NCBI GenBank assembly: GCA_902585605.1
Contig: CACIED010000001.1
Location: 186,001 to 250,000 of the forward strand
Direction of reading: 5' to 3'
Length of the DNA stretch: 64,000 bases
Source of the DNA: an uncultured Alphaproteobacteria bacterium
Lineage (GTDB): Bacteria > Pseudomonadota > Alphaproteobacteria > HIMB59 > GCA-002718135
Position 1 is the first letter of the stretch, and each line of letters begins with the position of its first letter. Positions 43,898-54,356 of the stretch are shown one piece after another. A program made the position numbers and the translations under genes. Below the pieces are notes generated by a model. It had not been told where the DNA came from and did no database searches. It worked only from the letters and a program-made list of their open reading frames with translations.

Positions 43898-45139
43898 ATG
43901 TTAACTTATAAAAATAACGACCCGTATATTGAGGGTACTTCTTTGTATGACTTAGTTAAAGTTTGTCAGACACCTTTTTATGTGTATTCACAACAAAAAA
44001 TTATTGATCAAGTTAATAAAACTAAAGAAATTTTAGGTAACAATATTTTTTATTCAATTAAGTCTAATTCAAATCAAGCTATTTTGAAATTGATGAACTC
44101 GTTAAATATTGGAGCAGATGTAGTGTCAGTTGGTGAATTAAAAAGAGCTTTGGAAGCTGGTTTCGATCCAAATAAAATAATTTTTGAAGGTGTTGGAAAA
44201 TCTGATCAAGACTTACTCTATGCTATACATAAAAATATACGTTTAATTAATACTGAATCTTTAGAAGAAATAAAACTACTCGATAATTTAGCAAATGAAA
44301 AAAATAAAATCGTTGATATTGGTGTTAGACTTAATCCAGATGTTGATGGTGAAACTTTAAGTAAAATTTCAACAGGAAAAAAAACTGATAAGTTTGGTAT
44401 AGAATTCGATAACATAGATAAAATTATCAAATTAGTTAAAAGCTGCAAAAGTTTAAATTTAATTGGTATTAGTTGTCATATTGGAAGTCAAATTAGTAAA
44501 AATGAGGCCTATAGAAATACATTTTCTCAAATGAAAATGGCTGCAGATAAATTTATTGAATCAGGCATTAATATTAAACATGTAGATTTGGGAGGAGGTT
44601 TTCATGTTAAATATGAAGATTCTGATCCTGACTTTAATATCAAGAAAGTAAAAGAAGAGCTTGATAATTGTTTTACGCAAACAAACTATGAATTATCGTT
44701 TGAGCCTGGTCGATATTTAATAGCTGAGGCTGGAGTTACAGTTACCTCTATTCTTACAATTAAGAATAATGGAGGTATAAATTATTTAATTGTTGATGCT
44801 GGTATGAATACATTGATACGTCCAGCGATGTACGGTGCACATCATGAAATATCAGCGATAAATGTAAACTCAGAGGAATTTATGGATTATGCTATTGCTG
44901 GTCCTATTTGTGAAAGTTCAGATGTTTTTTTAAAAAATATTAAATTGGCTAAACAAAAAATTGGTAATCTACTAGTTATAAAAAATACAGGAGCCTATGG
45001 AAAAGTAATGTCTTCAAATTATAACTCTAGACCACTGCCCTCTGAAATTTTAGTACACAATGATAATTATGCAATTATTTATTCTCCAGAGAAAATTGAG
45101 AAAACAATTGAAGCTGATATTATTCCTAGCTGGTTGTAA
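43898..45139 (+). CDS. lysA: diaminopimelate decarboxylase
   Basis: A 413-residue PLP group IV decarboxylase. The PLP lysine is in FYSIKSNSN (near residue 52), followed by GADVVSVGEL and the HIGSQI and GGGFHV segments; the C-terminal EPGRYLI and CESSDVF loops complete the active site. It removes CO2 from meso-diaminopimelate to give lysine. It follows the lptM gene with no gap and its stop abuts the stop of the zinc-ribbon gene. Confidence 0.95.
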   Translation: MLTYKNNDPYIEGTSLYDLVKVCQTPFYVYSQQKIIDQVNKTKEILGNNIFYSIKSNSNQAILKLMNSLNIGADVVSVGELKRALEAGFDPNKIIFEGVGKSDQDLLYAIHKNIRLINTESLEEIKLLDNLANEKNKIVDIGVRLNPDVDGETLSKISTGKKTDKFGIEFDNIDKIIKLVKSCKSLNLIGISCHIGSQISKNEAYRNTFSQMKMAADKFIESGINIKHVDLGGGFHVKYEDSDPDFNIKKVKEELDNCFTQTNYELSFEPGRYLIAEAGVTVTSILTIKNNGGINYLIVDAGMNTLIRPAMYGAHHEISAINVNSEEFMDYAIAGPICESSDVFLKNIKLAKQKIGNLLVIKNTGAYGKVMSSNYNSRPLPSEILVHNDNYAIIYSPEKIEKTIEADIIPSWL

Positions 45140-45583
45140 CTAATTTAAAGTATTGTGTATAATTTTAGCTAAGTCTGAAATTATCAAATTTAAATTAAAG
45201 AAGAATTCCCTAATATAGAAATCAATAATAATAAAAGTATTTACACCGTAGGATCGATAAATCCATATTGCTAAAATTACAACTATAGCTAGAGCAATTA
45301 CTATCGTTGAATTAATAACACTTGGTTTTTCTTGTCTTACAACTGTACTTGGTAAATTTCTGACTGGATCTTTTTCTAATTTTTCTTTTTGGTTATTATT
45401 TTTTATATTTTGATCTAATTCTTCTTTTTTTGTAGATGGGACTGATGATGTAATGTCAGCATCATCTAATTCTTGAAACCATTGATGATTACAATTTGCG
45501 CATTCAACCATTCTACCATTTGGTTTAAGATCTGCAGAATTTACTAAATACTTGAATTCACAATTAGAGCAAACAATGAACAT
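45140..45583 (-). CDS. MJ0042-type zinc-ribbon membrane protein
   Basis: A 147-residue protein with an N-terminal zinc ribbon: Cys5, Cys8 (VCSNCEFKY) and Cys28, Cys31 (VECANCNHQW). A polar, charged linker follows, then one hydrophobic helix (about 90-112) and a second hydrophobic stretch at the C-terminus. This layout is common to alphaproteobacterial MJ0042/zinc-ribbon proteins of unknown role; regulatory or envelope functions have been suggested for relatives. It is divergent from plsC. Confidence 0.82.
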   Translation of the reverse strand: MFIVCSNCEFKYLVNSADLKPNGRMVECANCNHQWFQELDDADITSSVPSTKKEELDQNIKNNNQKEKLEKDPVRNLPSTVVRQEKPSVINSTIVIALAIVVILAIWIYRSYGVNTFIIIDFYIREFFFNLNLIISDLAKIIHNTLN

Positions 45584-45633
45584 AAATTATATATAGATCA
45601 GTCAGGCTAGTATATAAAACAAAATCATTAAGT

Positions 45634-46341
45634 ATGTTAATTTTAAAAAGTATAATATTTTATATTTCCTTGGTTATATGGACTGTGTTGATGGGTATTG
45701 TATGTTTACCTTTTCTCTTATTACCAAGTTATTTACTTAAATATCCAACAAAACTTTGGATACGTATTATTTTTGTTTTTCTTAATCTTATATGTAATAT
45801 TAAACATAAAATTGAGGGTTTAGAAAATATTCCAAATGAAAGTGTCTTAATTACGTCTAAACATCAGTCCGCATTTGAGACACTTGCACTCTATTACTAT
45901 TTAAAAGATTGTTTCTTTATCCATAAAAGAGAGCTTTTCTTTATACCAATTTTTGGACAATATTTATTCAAGTCTAATATGGTTGCAATTAATAGAGATG
46001 GTGGAACAAAAGCTATGAGAGATATGTTACAAAAAGTTCAATCAAAATTATCTTTTGGATCTTCAATTATTATTTTCCCCGAGGGAACAAGAAAGCTGCC
46101 TGGGAGCAAACCTGATTATAAGACAGGTTTTATTGGAATTTATAATCATACGAAAAGAAAAATACTTCCTGTAGCTTTAAATTCAGGTTTATGTTGGCCA
46201 AAACAATCATGGGTATTAGAAAAAGGATTAATTACTATAAAATTTTTACCGACGATTGATGAAGGTTTAGATAAAAAAGTTTTATTAAACGAAGTTCAAA
46301 ATAGAATAGAAACTGCTTCAAATTTATTATTGGATAACTAA
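45634..46341 (+). CDS. plsC: 1-acyl-sn-glycerol-3-phosphate acyltransferase
   Basis: A 235-residue membrane-associated acyltransferase. The catalytic block is SKHQSAFET (His77 and Glu82, an HX4E variant of HX4D found in related enzymes), then KRELFFIPIFGQ and FPEGTR (148-153) for glycerol-phosphate binding. N-terminal residues 1-35 are hydrophobic. It makes phosphatidic acid from lysophosphatidic acid. It converges on tyrC with a shared CTAA stop. Confidence 0.9.
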   Translation: MLILKSIIFYISLVIWTVLMGIVCLPFLLLPSYLLKYPTKLWIRIIFVFLNLICNIKHKIEGLENIPNESVLITSKHQSAFETLALYYYLKDCFFIHKRELFFIPIFGQYLFKSNMVAINRDGGTKAMRDMLQKVQSKLSFGSSIIIFPEGTRKLPGSKPDYKTGFIGIYNHTKRKILPVALNSGLCWPKQSWVLEKGLITIKFLPTIDEGLDKKVLLNEVQNRIETASNLLLDN

Positions 46342-47249
46342 TTCTTTTCTGTGGGATCAAAAGTTCCTGCTTGACCAATCTCTTCAATAATTTTTCTAAT
46401 TTCTTTTGATTTTATAAATTTTTCTTCCAAATATTTTAAATCATTATTTCTTATTGCTTTTTGATAAGTAAGTAGATCTTCACTGAAACGACCAAGCATT
46501 TCTAAAACGGCTTCTTTATTTTTTTCATAAACATCACGCCACATTACTGGATCACTACCTGCCAATCTTGTGAAATCTCTAAAACCTGCAGCTGAATACT
46601 TAATTACTTCATTTTTCATTTGAGATTCAAGCTCTGTTGCAGTTCCTACGACAGAATATGCAATGAGTTGTGGAATATGAGATGTCATAGCTAGTACTCT
46701 GTCATGACGTTTAGGTTCCATGATTTCTATATTCATTCCAAATGACTCCCAAATATCTGAAATTGATCTTGTTATCTCACTCTGAGTTTCTATTGGGGTC
46801 AAAATACAATACCTATTTTCAAACAGCTTTGCGAAACCAAATTCTGGTCCGCTTTTCTCTAATCCAGCAATAGGGTGAGCAGGAACAAATAAAATTTTTT
46901 TATTATTAATTGATTCTTTAAAATCTTCTATAACACTTACTTTTGTTGAACCAACATCTGTTACTAGTGTTGTTTTATTAACATAGCTATTCAATTGCTT
47001 AAATATATCCCTATATGAGCTCAAAGGCGTACAAATAAAAATAATATCAAATTGTTGATTATATTTATTTAAATCACTCTCTATTGCATCCACAAGATTT
47101 AAATTTTTTGAAATATTTATTACCTCACTATCTCTATCAATAGCAAAAATTTTTTTTGATATTTGTTTTTCCTTGATTGCCCTCGCTATGGATGATCCAA
47201 TTAATCCCATACCAATGACCAGAGCTGAATCATAAGTTATTTTAGACAT
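46338..47249 (-). CDS. tyrC: prephenate/arogenate dehydrogenase
   Basis: A 303-residue dehydrogenase with the Rossmann loop VIGMGLIGSSIARA, IFICTPLSSY, and the FVPAHPIAGLEKSGPEF segment for substrate binding, followed by the DRVLAMTSHIPQ catalytic region with its histidine. It oxidises prephenate or arogenate for tyrosine synthesis. Its start overlaps the end of the chorismate mutase-aminotransferase fusion by 8 nt, so consecutive tyrosine-pathway steps are made from one transcript. The cofactor (NAD or NADP) is not clear. Confidence 0.9.
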   Translation of the reverse strand: MSKITYDSALVIGMGLIGSSIARAIKEKQISKKIFAIDRDSEVINISKNLNLVDAIESDLNKYNQQFDIIFICTPLSSYRDIFKQLNSYVNKTTLVTDVGSTKVSVIEDFKESINNKKILFVPAHPIAGLEKSGPEFGFAKLFENRYCILTPIETQSEITRSISDIWESFGMNIEIMEPKRHDRVLAMTSHIPQLIAYSVVGTATELESQMKNEVIKYSAAGFRDFTRLAGSDPVMWRDVYEKNKEAVLEMLGRFSEDLLTYQKAIRNNDLKYLEEKFIKSKEIRKIIEEIGQAGTFDPTEKN

Positions 47250-48591
47250 TAAATTTCTTCAAACTTTCAACTGTCAAATCCATTTCTTCTTTTGTACCAA
47301 TACTAATTCTCAAAAAATTGGGCAGATTATAACTATTTAAACGCCTTATAATAATGCCATCATTCATAAGATGATTACTAATTTTCTCAGCTTCTTCTTC
47401 TGAAGTTTCAATTAAAGTAAAATTACCTTCAGTTTGTCTGGTTTTAATATTTAGGAGTTTGAGCTCTTTTTCAAACCAATCTTTAATTTCAGAATTTAAT
47501 TTAACAGAGTTTTCAATATGTTCTTTATCCTCCAAAGCTTTAATTGCAAGAGACTGTGAAATAGTTGTCGTATTAAAAGGAGGTTTTATTTTATTAATTA
47601 TATCAGCTATTTTTTGACTGGTATAACACCAGCCTACTCTTAAAGCTGCGAGTCCATATGTTTTTGAAAATGTTCTTGTTAAAATAATATTCTCATATTC
47701 ATCCGTTAAACTAAATCCTTTATCATAATCGTCTTTATGCACATATTCGACATATGCCCCGTCTATAACAACTATAATATTTTTAGAAATACTATTCATT
47801 AATTTAACAAGTTGGTCTCTAGACAAATAAGTTCCGGTTGGATTATTAGGTGATGCAATATAAATTACTTTAGTAGCGTCATTTGTTTGATCTATGAGAT
47901 TTTCAATATTTAAATTGAAATTTACATCTTCCTTAATTTTTTTTGGAACTGCACCAACTACTTTGCTCACAATTGAATACATCTCAAAGCCGTGGTTTGC
48001 GTGGAGAATTTCGTCGCCATCTTGACAAAATGCCAAAGCTGCAAATAATAAAACTTCATCTGAGCCAGAGCCAAGAATAATTCTATTACTATCAATAGAA
48101 AAATTTTTAGCTATTGCTTCTCTTAATGATGATCCATCAATTTCTGGGTATCTATGTAAATCATGATTAATATTTTTTGTTTCTAACAATTCAATTGCTT
48201 TCGGTGAAGCACCATAGGGATTTTCATTTGAAGAAAGTTTGATAACTCTTTTATTGTTATTTAACTTTGCCTTACCACCTTTATAAACATTAATGTTTTC
48301 TATAGATCTTTTTGATTGAATATTTTCTTTAGTTAACTTCTGAAGTTTTTCAGAAGATTGAAAAATTTCTCTCCAAAGTCTAACAATGGTATCTTTCGGA
48401 TAAGATCCTGTAAATTTAGAGCTTAATCTGTCGAGAATTTTTTGTTCTCTATCTAGATCAACAACAGAATTATCTTTTTTGTGTTTTCCTATTTCTAAAA
48501 CAATTTTAGATCGATTAGATAATAAAGATAAAATTTCATCATCAATGTTATTAATTTTGCTTCTTAAATTGTCTAATTCTTTATTTTTCAT
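47242..48591 (-). CDS. chorismate mutase (AroQ) - HisC-like aminotransferase fusion
   Basis: A 449-residue fusion. Residues 1-88 are an AroQ-type chorismate mutase: LRSKINNIDDEILSLLSNRSKIVLEIGKHK with the Arg and Lys positions of the family. Residues about 100-449 are a HisC-type PLP aminotransferase: KLSSNENPYGASPKA, YIASPNNPTGTYL, FSKTYGLAALRVGW with the PLP lysine. The product would turn chorismate to prephenate and transaminate prephenate or phenylpyruvate. A longer frame starts at 48633, but the ATG at 48591 fits the mutase domain. It overlaps tyrC by 8 nt. Confidence 0.92.
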   Translation of the reverse strand: MKNKELDNLRSKINNIDDEILSLLSNRSKIVLEIGKHKKDNSVVDLDREQKILDRLSSKFTGSYPKDTIVRLWREIFQSSEKLQKLTKENIQSKRSIENINVYKGGKAKLNNNKRVIKLSSNENPYGASPKAIELLETKNINHDLHRYPEIDGSSLREAIAKNFSIDSNRIILGSGSDEVLLFAALAFCQDGDEILHANHGFEMYSIVSKVVGAVPKKIKEDVNFNLNIENLIDQTNDATKVIYIASPNNPTGTYLSRDQLVKLMNSISKNIIVVIDGAYVEYVHKDDYDKGFSLTDEYENIILTRTFSKTYGLAALRVGWCYTSQKIADIINKIKPPFNTTTISQSLAIKALEDKEHIENSVKLNSEIKDWFEKELKLLNIKTRQTEGNFTLIETSEEEAEKISNHLMNDGIIIRRLNSYNLPNFLRISIGTKEEMDLTVESLKKFNV

Positions 48592-48669
48592 AATTTTGGA
48601 CGTTTCTTTACAAACTATCTTACGATAAATCAAAATAAAGTAGTAATTAATTTAAAAAATGACGATTTA

Positions 48670-48697
48670 TTGACTTAGAAAGATATATAAATATAAG
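48670..48697 (+). promoter_or_regulatory. metX promoter (-35 TTGACT, -10 TATAAG)
   Basis: TTGACT (48670-48675) and TATAAG (48692-48697) are separated by 16 nt. A start near 48704 would place the RNA 5' end almost at the first base of the riboswitch stem, which supports both calls. Confidence 0.6.
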
Positions 48698-48699
48698 AC

Positions 48700-48755
48700 C
48701 CATTATCACCGATTTGAGACAGCTTGCGGGTGGAGCAATAATCAGCTAAAGCGTT
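48700..48755 (+). promoter_or_regulatory. SAM-II/SAM-V-like riboswitch upstream of metX
   Basis: The leader of metX shows a pseudoknot of the SAM-II/SAM-V kind. CACC (48707-48710) pairs with GGTG (48729-48732) to form the first stem. Next comes GATTTGA (48711-48717), which resembles the conserved core of those riboswitches, then AGCT (48721-48724) pairing with AGCT (48744-48747), followed by AAA. These classes bind S-adenosylmethionine and shut off translation of methionine genes. The metX gene follows at 48801, 46 nt downstream, matching known uses of this class. No conventional ribosome site is obvious before the start. Confidence 0.72.
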
Positions 48756-48800
48756 TACACTCCTCCTTCATTCTTTCAAATAGTGTTAGACTAAAAAGAT

Positions 48801-49949
48801 ATGAAAACAAAATTTACTACTGACACAAAACTTGAAAGCGAAATAGCCTATTTCGAGAATATTAATTTAAAACTAGAATCAGGAGATATAATAGATAGTT
48901 TTAAACTAGCATTCAAAACATATGGCAAATTAAATGCTGATAAAACTAATGCTATTCTTGTTTGTCATGCTTTAACAGGAGATCAATATGTTGCTGGGAA
49001 TAATCCCATTACTGGGAGAGAAGGTTGGTGGTCTAGAATGGTTGGTCCTAATAAACCAATTGATACAAACAAATTTTTTGTAATTTGCTCAAATGTACTT
49101 GGCGGTTGTGCTGGCTCAACTGGCCCTAAAGAGTTACAAAATGGAAGTGATGTTGCATATGGTGGTAATTTTCCTTCCGTAACAATAAAAGATATGGTGA
49201 AGGCTCAATCTTTATTGATTGAAAGTTTAAATATAGAGAAGTTATTTTCTGTCATCGGTGGTTCGATGGGAGCAATGCAAGCACTTCAATGGGCAATCGA
49301 TTTTCCAGATAAAATTTTAAATATAATACATATTGCAGGCGCGTTAAAACATTCAGCTCAAAATATTGCATTTCATGAAGTTGGGCGACAGGCAATAATG
49401 AGTGATCCTATTTGGAAAAATGGAAAGTACTTTGAAAATAATGAAGTGCCTGAAAGAGGTCTATCAGTAGCAAGAATGATTGCGCATATCACATATTTAT
49501 CCGAAAATGCGATGCATAGAAAATTTGGAAGAAAACTTCAATCAAGAGATATTATTTCTTTTGGATTTGATGCTGATTTTCAAGTTGAGAGCTATCTGAG
49601 ATATCAAGGTAAATCATTTGTTGAAAGATTTGATGCAAATTCATATCTTTATTTAACAAGGGCTATGGATTATTTTGATCATGATGAAACATTTAGAAAA
49701 AATATTGAGTTTAGTCATAATCCAAATAATCATTTAAAATATTTAATCGTCTCATTTACCTCGGATTGGTTATTCCCTACTATGGAAAGTAAAATGATTG
49801 TAAATCAATTAAATTCTCTATCAAGAGAAGTAAGCTTTCTAGAAATTGATACTGATAAAGGACATGATAGTTTTTTATTAGAGGAACCGCAGTTAGATGA
49901 TGTAATAAAAGGTTTCCTAACAAACAACTTTGCGAAGATAGATGAATAA
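48801..49949 (+). CDS. metX: homoserine O-acetyltransferase
   Basis: A 382-residue alpha/beta hydrolase-fold acyltransferase. The DLSDAD-type motifs appear as VCHALTGDQYVAG, the nucleophile elbow GGSMGAMQALQW (serine near 152), the acid in FTSDWLFP and the histidine in DKGHDSFL. It uses acetyl-CoA (or succinyl-CoA in some members) on homoserine in the first committed step to methionine. The product feeds MetY. Its gene is preceded by the riboswitch and promoter, and its end overlaps metW by 8 nt. Confidence 0.94.
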   Translation: MKTKFTTDTKLESEIAYFENINLKLESGDIIDSFKLAFKTYGKLNADKTNAILVCHALTGDQYVAGNNPITGREGWWSRMVGPNKPIDTNKFFVICSNVLGGCAGSTGPKELQNGSDVAYGGNFPSVTIKDMVKAQSLLIESLNIEKLFSVIGGSMGAMQALQWAIDFPDKILNIIHIAGALKHSAQNIAFHEVGRQAIMSDPIWKNGKYFENNEVPERGLSVARMIAHITYLSENAMHRKFGRKLQSRDIISFGFDADFQVESYLRYQGKSFVERFDANSYLYLTRAMDYFDHDETFRKNIEFSHNPNNHLKYLIVSFTSDWLFPTMESKMIVNQLNSLSREVSFLEIDTDKGHDSFLLEEPQLDDVIKGFLTNNFAKIDE

Positions 49950-50625
49950 AATTAATAGCATAAGAAAAGATTGGTCTCTTATTGAAACACTTATCGCAGA
50001 AGACAGAAAAATCCTAGATATTGGATGTGGTGATGGCGGTCTTATGGAACAATTAGAAAATAATCGTAATGCGATAACTCATGGCATTGAGTTAAATAGA
50101 GATCTAGCTGCAAATGCTATCGCAAGAGGCTTTAATGTTGTACATGGAAATGCCGAATTGGATTTGTCCCAATATTCAAATAATAGTTTTGATTATGTAA
50201 TTTTAAGTCAAACTTTACAAGCAATGATGAAGCCTAAAGATATTCTGTCTGAATTATTAAGAATAGGATCAAAAGCAATAGTTTCTTTTCCTAACTTTGG
50301 ACATTGGAAAATAAGATTGCAGCTTTTAATATCTGGAAAAATGCCAGTAACAGAAAGTTTACCTTATACATGGTATGACACACCTAACATTCATTTTTTT
50401 ACAATTAAGGATTTTTTGAATTTATGTAATGAAATGAATATTGTGATTGAAAAAAGTATTGGATTAACATCAAAAGGTAAGCAATTTGATATAAGTGAAT
50501 CAATTACTGGAGTTAATTTTTTCACTCACGAAGCTATCTTTTTATTAAGTTATAAAAATTTTGAACCAATAAAAATTAAATCTTCAAAAAAAGTTTTTGC
50601 AAAAAATTCTGTTATTGCAAATTAG
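49942..50625 (+). CDS. metW: methionine biosynthesis protein MetW
   Basis: A 227-residue class I SAM-dependent methyltransferase-like protein. ILDIGCGDGGLMEQL near residue 28 is the SAM loop, followed by VHGNAELDL and YVILSQTLQA. MetW is commonly encoded right after metX in alpha-, beta- and gammaproteobacteria and is needed for full MetX activity. The 8-nt overlap with metX supports that coupling. Confidence 0.92.
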   Translation: MNKINSIRKDWSLIETLIAEDRKILDIGCGDGGLMEQLENNRNAITHGIELNRDLAANAIARGFNVVHGNAELDLSQYSNNSFDYVILSQTLQAMMKPKDILSELLRIGSKAIVSFPNFGHWKIRLQLLISGKMPVTESLPYTWYDTPNIHFFTIKDFLNLCNEMNIVIEKSIGLTSKGKQFDISESITGVNFFTHEAIFLLSYKNFEPIKIKSSKKVFAKNSVIAN

Positions 50626-50632
50626 TTATTAG

Positions 50633-51385
50633 ATGAAAGTTGAAATTATAAATCAATTAAAAGATAACTACTCTTTTGTTTTATATAATGACACGCTTAA
50701 GAGTTGTGTTATAGATCCTGCTGACAGTAATCCTATATTAAGTTTTGCTCTTGAAAACAATTTAACCATAGAAGATATATTTATTACACATCATCATAAA
50801 GATCACACATCAGGTGTAAAAGGAATACTTAATGCTTTTCCAGAAGTTAATATACACTCTCCAAGTGCTCAGATTGAAAATACAAGATTCGTTTTACGTG
50901 ATGGAGATGAAATCAACTCCTGCTTAAATACATTTAGAATAATAAAAACACCTGGGCATACATTAGATCATATAATTTACTATGATGAAAACAATGGTGT
51001 TTTATTTTGTGGTGATACACTGTTCAGACTTGGTTGTGGTCGTGTGTTTGAAGGAACATTAAATGAAATGTTTAACAGTTTAAAAAAAATTAATGAGTTA
51101 GATAAAAATACAATTATTTATTGTGGTCATGAATATACAATAAGCAATTTAAATTTTCTTGAGAAAACACTCAAAAAAGAAAGTGCTTATTTGACAATTA
51201 GAAACAAAATTAATGATGATTTAAATAATAAAGGAAAATCTGTACCTTTTTTATTAGAAGATGAAAAACAATATAACTTATTCCTGAATCAAAATTCAAC
51301 ATTAGGTACTTTAATTAAGAAAGAGCTAGGTTTTACAGATTTTGAATTGTTTGCTTATTTGCGAAAAGCAAAGGATAGCTTTTAA
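50633..51385 (+). CDS. gloB: hydroxyacylglutathione hydrolase (glyoxalase II)
   Basis: A 250-residue metallo-beta-lactamase-fold hydrolase with the metal motif THHHKDHTSG (near 53-62), a TPGHTLDH histidine, FCGDTLFRLGCGRVFEG with its bridging aspartate, and the CGHEYT histidine. This is the full signature of glyoxalase II, which hydrolyses S-lactoylglutathione to D-lactate and glutathione. It follows metW by 7 nt and is likely in the same transcript. Confidence 0.94.
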   Translation: MKVEIINQLKDNYSFVLYNDTLKSCVIDPADSNPILSFALENNLTIEDIFITHHHKDHTSGVKGILNAFPEVNIHSPSAQIENTRFVLRDGDEINSCLNTFRIIKTPGHTLDHIIYYDENNGVLFCGDTLFRLGCGRVFEGTLNEMFNSLKKINELDKNTIIYCGHEYTISNLNFLEKTLKKESAYLTIRNKINDDLNNKGKSVPFLLEDEKQYNLFLNQNSTLGTLIKKELGFTDFELFAYLRKAKDSF

Positions 51386-51421
51386 GGTCTTTATTTCCAG
51401 TATTTGCGCCATATTTTTAAT

Positions 51422-51448
51422 TTGACTATTAGCATAGTTCACTATAAA
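51422..51448 (+). promoter_or_regulatory. candidate promoter of rplU operon
   Basis: TTGACT (51422-51427) and TATAAA (51443-51448) with a short 15-nt spacer lie 18 nt ahead of rplU. The boxes match the consensus well, the spacing less well. Confidence 0.45.
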
Positions 51449-51465
51449 CCCCGCCATCAAAAGAT

Positions 51466-51987
51466 ATGTTAGCAATTTTCAAAACTGGTGGAAAGCAATA
51501 CTCAGCAAGAGCTGGTCAGATACTTAAAGTAGAAAAACTTGAGGGATCCAAAGGTGATAAAGTGTCTATTACTGATGTATTAGCGATCAGTGATCAAAGC
51601 ACAAATAGCTTAGGCGAGCCATTACTAAAAGATGCTTCAATTGAAGCAAAAATTGTTGATCAAATCAGAGATAAAAAAATAATAGTTTTTAAAAAAAGAA
51701 AAAGACAAAATTACAGACTAACACAAGGGCATAGACAATATCTAACTGTATTAAGAATAGAATCAATTTCTTATGGTGGAAAAAAATCAACTGCTGAACC
51801 TGAAACAAAAAAAGTTAAAAAAACTGAAACTAAAGTTACTAAAGAAAAAATTGAGTCTAAAGAGGTAAAAGTTGCAAAAAAGAAGACAGTCACAAAAAAA
51901 GCAGTAAATAAAGCTTCACCTACTAAGAAAAAATCAGTAAAGAAAACTGTTAAAAAAACTGTTAAAACTAAAAAAGAAGATAAATAA
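51466..51987 (+). CDS. rplU: 50S ribosomal protein L21 with lysine-rich C-terminal tail
   Basis: Residues 1-103 are standard L21 ([34 protein letters not shown]). The protein then runs on for about 70 residues that are nearly all Lys, Thr, Val and Glu, making 173 in total instead of the usual about 103. Long lysine tails on L21 occur in other alphaproteobacteria. The core binds 23S rRNA and L20; the tail may add RNA contacts. Its stop overlaps the rpmA start by one base (TAATG). Confidence 0.93.
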   Translation: MLAIFKTGGKQYSARAGQILKVEKLEGSKGDKVSITDVLAISDQSTNSLGEPLLKDASIEAKIVDQIRDKKIIVFKKRKRQNYRLTQGHRQYLTVLRIESISYGGKKSTAEPETKKVKKTETKVTKEKIESKEVKVAKKKTVTKKAVNKASPTKKKSVKKTVKKTVKTKKEDK

Positions 51988-52244
51988 TGGCAACGAAAAA
52001 AGCAGGTGGTAGTTCTAGGAATGGAAGAGACTCGGCGGGTCGAAGACTTGGAGTTAAGAAATTTGGCGGTGAAAACGTAATAGCAGGAAACATTATTATT
52101 AGGCAAAGAGGTACAAAGTTTCATCCAGGTGATAATGTTGGTATAGGTAAAGATCACACAATATTTGCTACAATAAATGGAAAAGTAGCTTTTAAAAAAA
52201 CAAGAGTAAGAACTTTTGTATCAGTTGTTCCCACAGAACAATAA
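51987..52244 (+). CDS. rpmA: 50S ribosomal protein L27
   Basis: An 85-residue ribosomal protein with the usual [18 protein letters not shown] start, whose N-terminal tail reaches the peptidyl-transferase centre, and the [10 protein letters not shown] and [13 protein letters not shown] core. The length is normal. It follows rplU with a one-base overlap, and obgE follows after 23 nt, which is the conserved rplU-rpmA-obgE order. Confidence 0.96.
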   Translation: MATKKAGGSSRNGRDSAGRRLGVKKFGGENVIAGNIIIRQRGTKFHPGDNVGIGKDHTIFATINGKVAFKKTRVRTFVSVVPTEQ

Positions 52245-52258
52245 TCCCAATTAATTAA

Positions 52259-54352
<2,094 letters not shown>

Positions 54353-54356
<4 letters not shown>

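Noticed and set aside
48757-48786. ACACT/AGTGT stem in the metX leader
   Set aside because: Five pairs closing a 20-nt loop is not convincing as an expression platform.
51771-52157. Minus-strand 128-residue frame opposite rplU/rpmA
   Set aside because: It is the complement of the lysine-rich tail and L27; the Phe/Ser-rich translation has no independent support.
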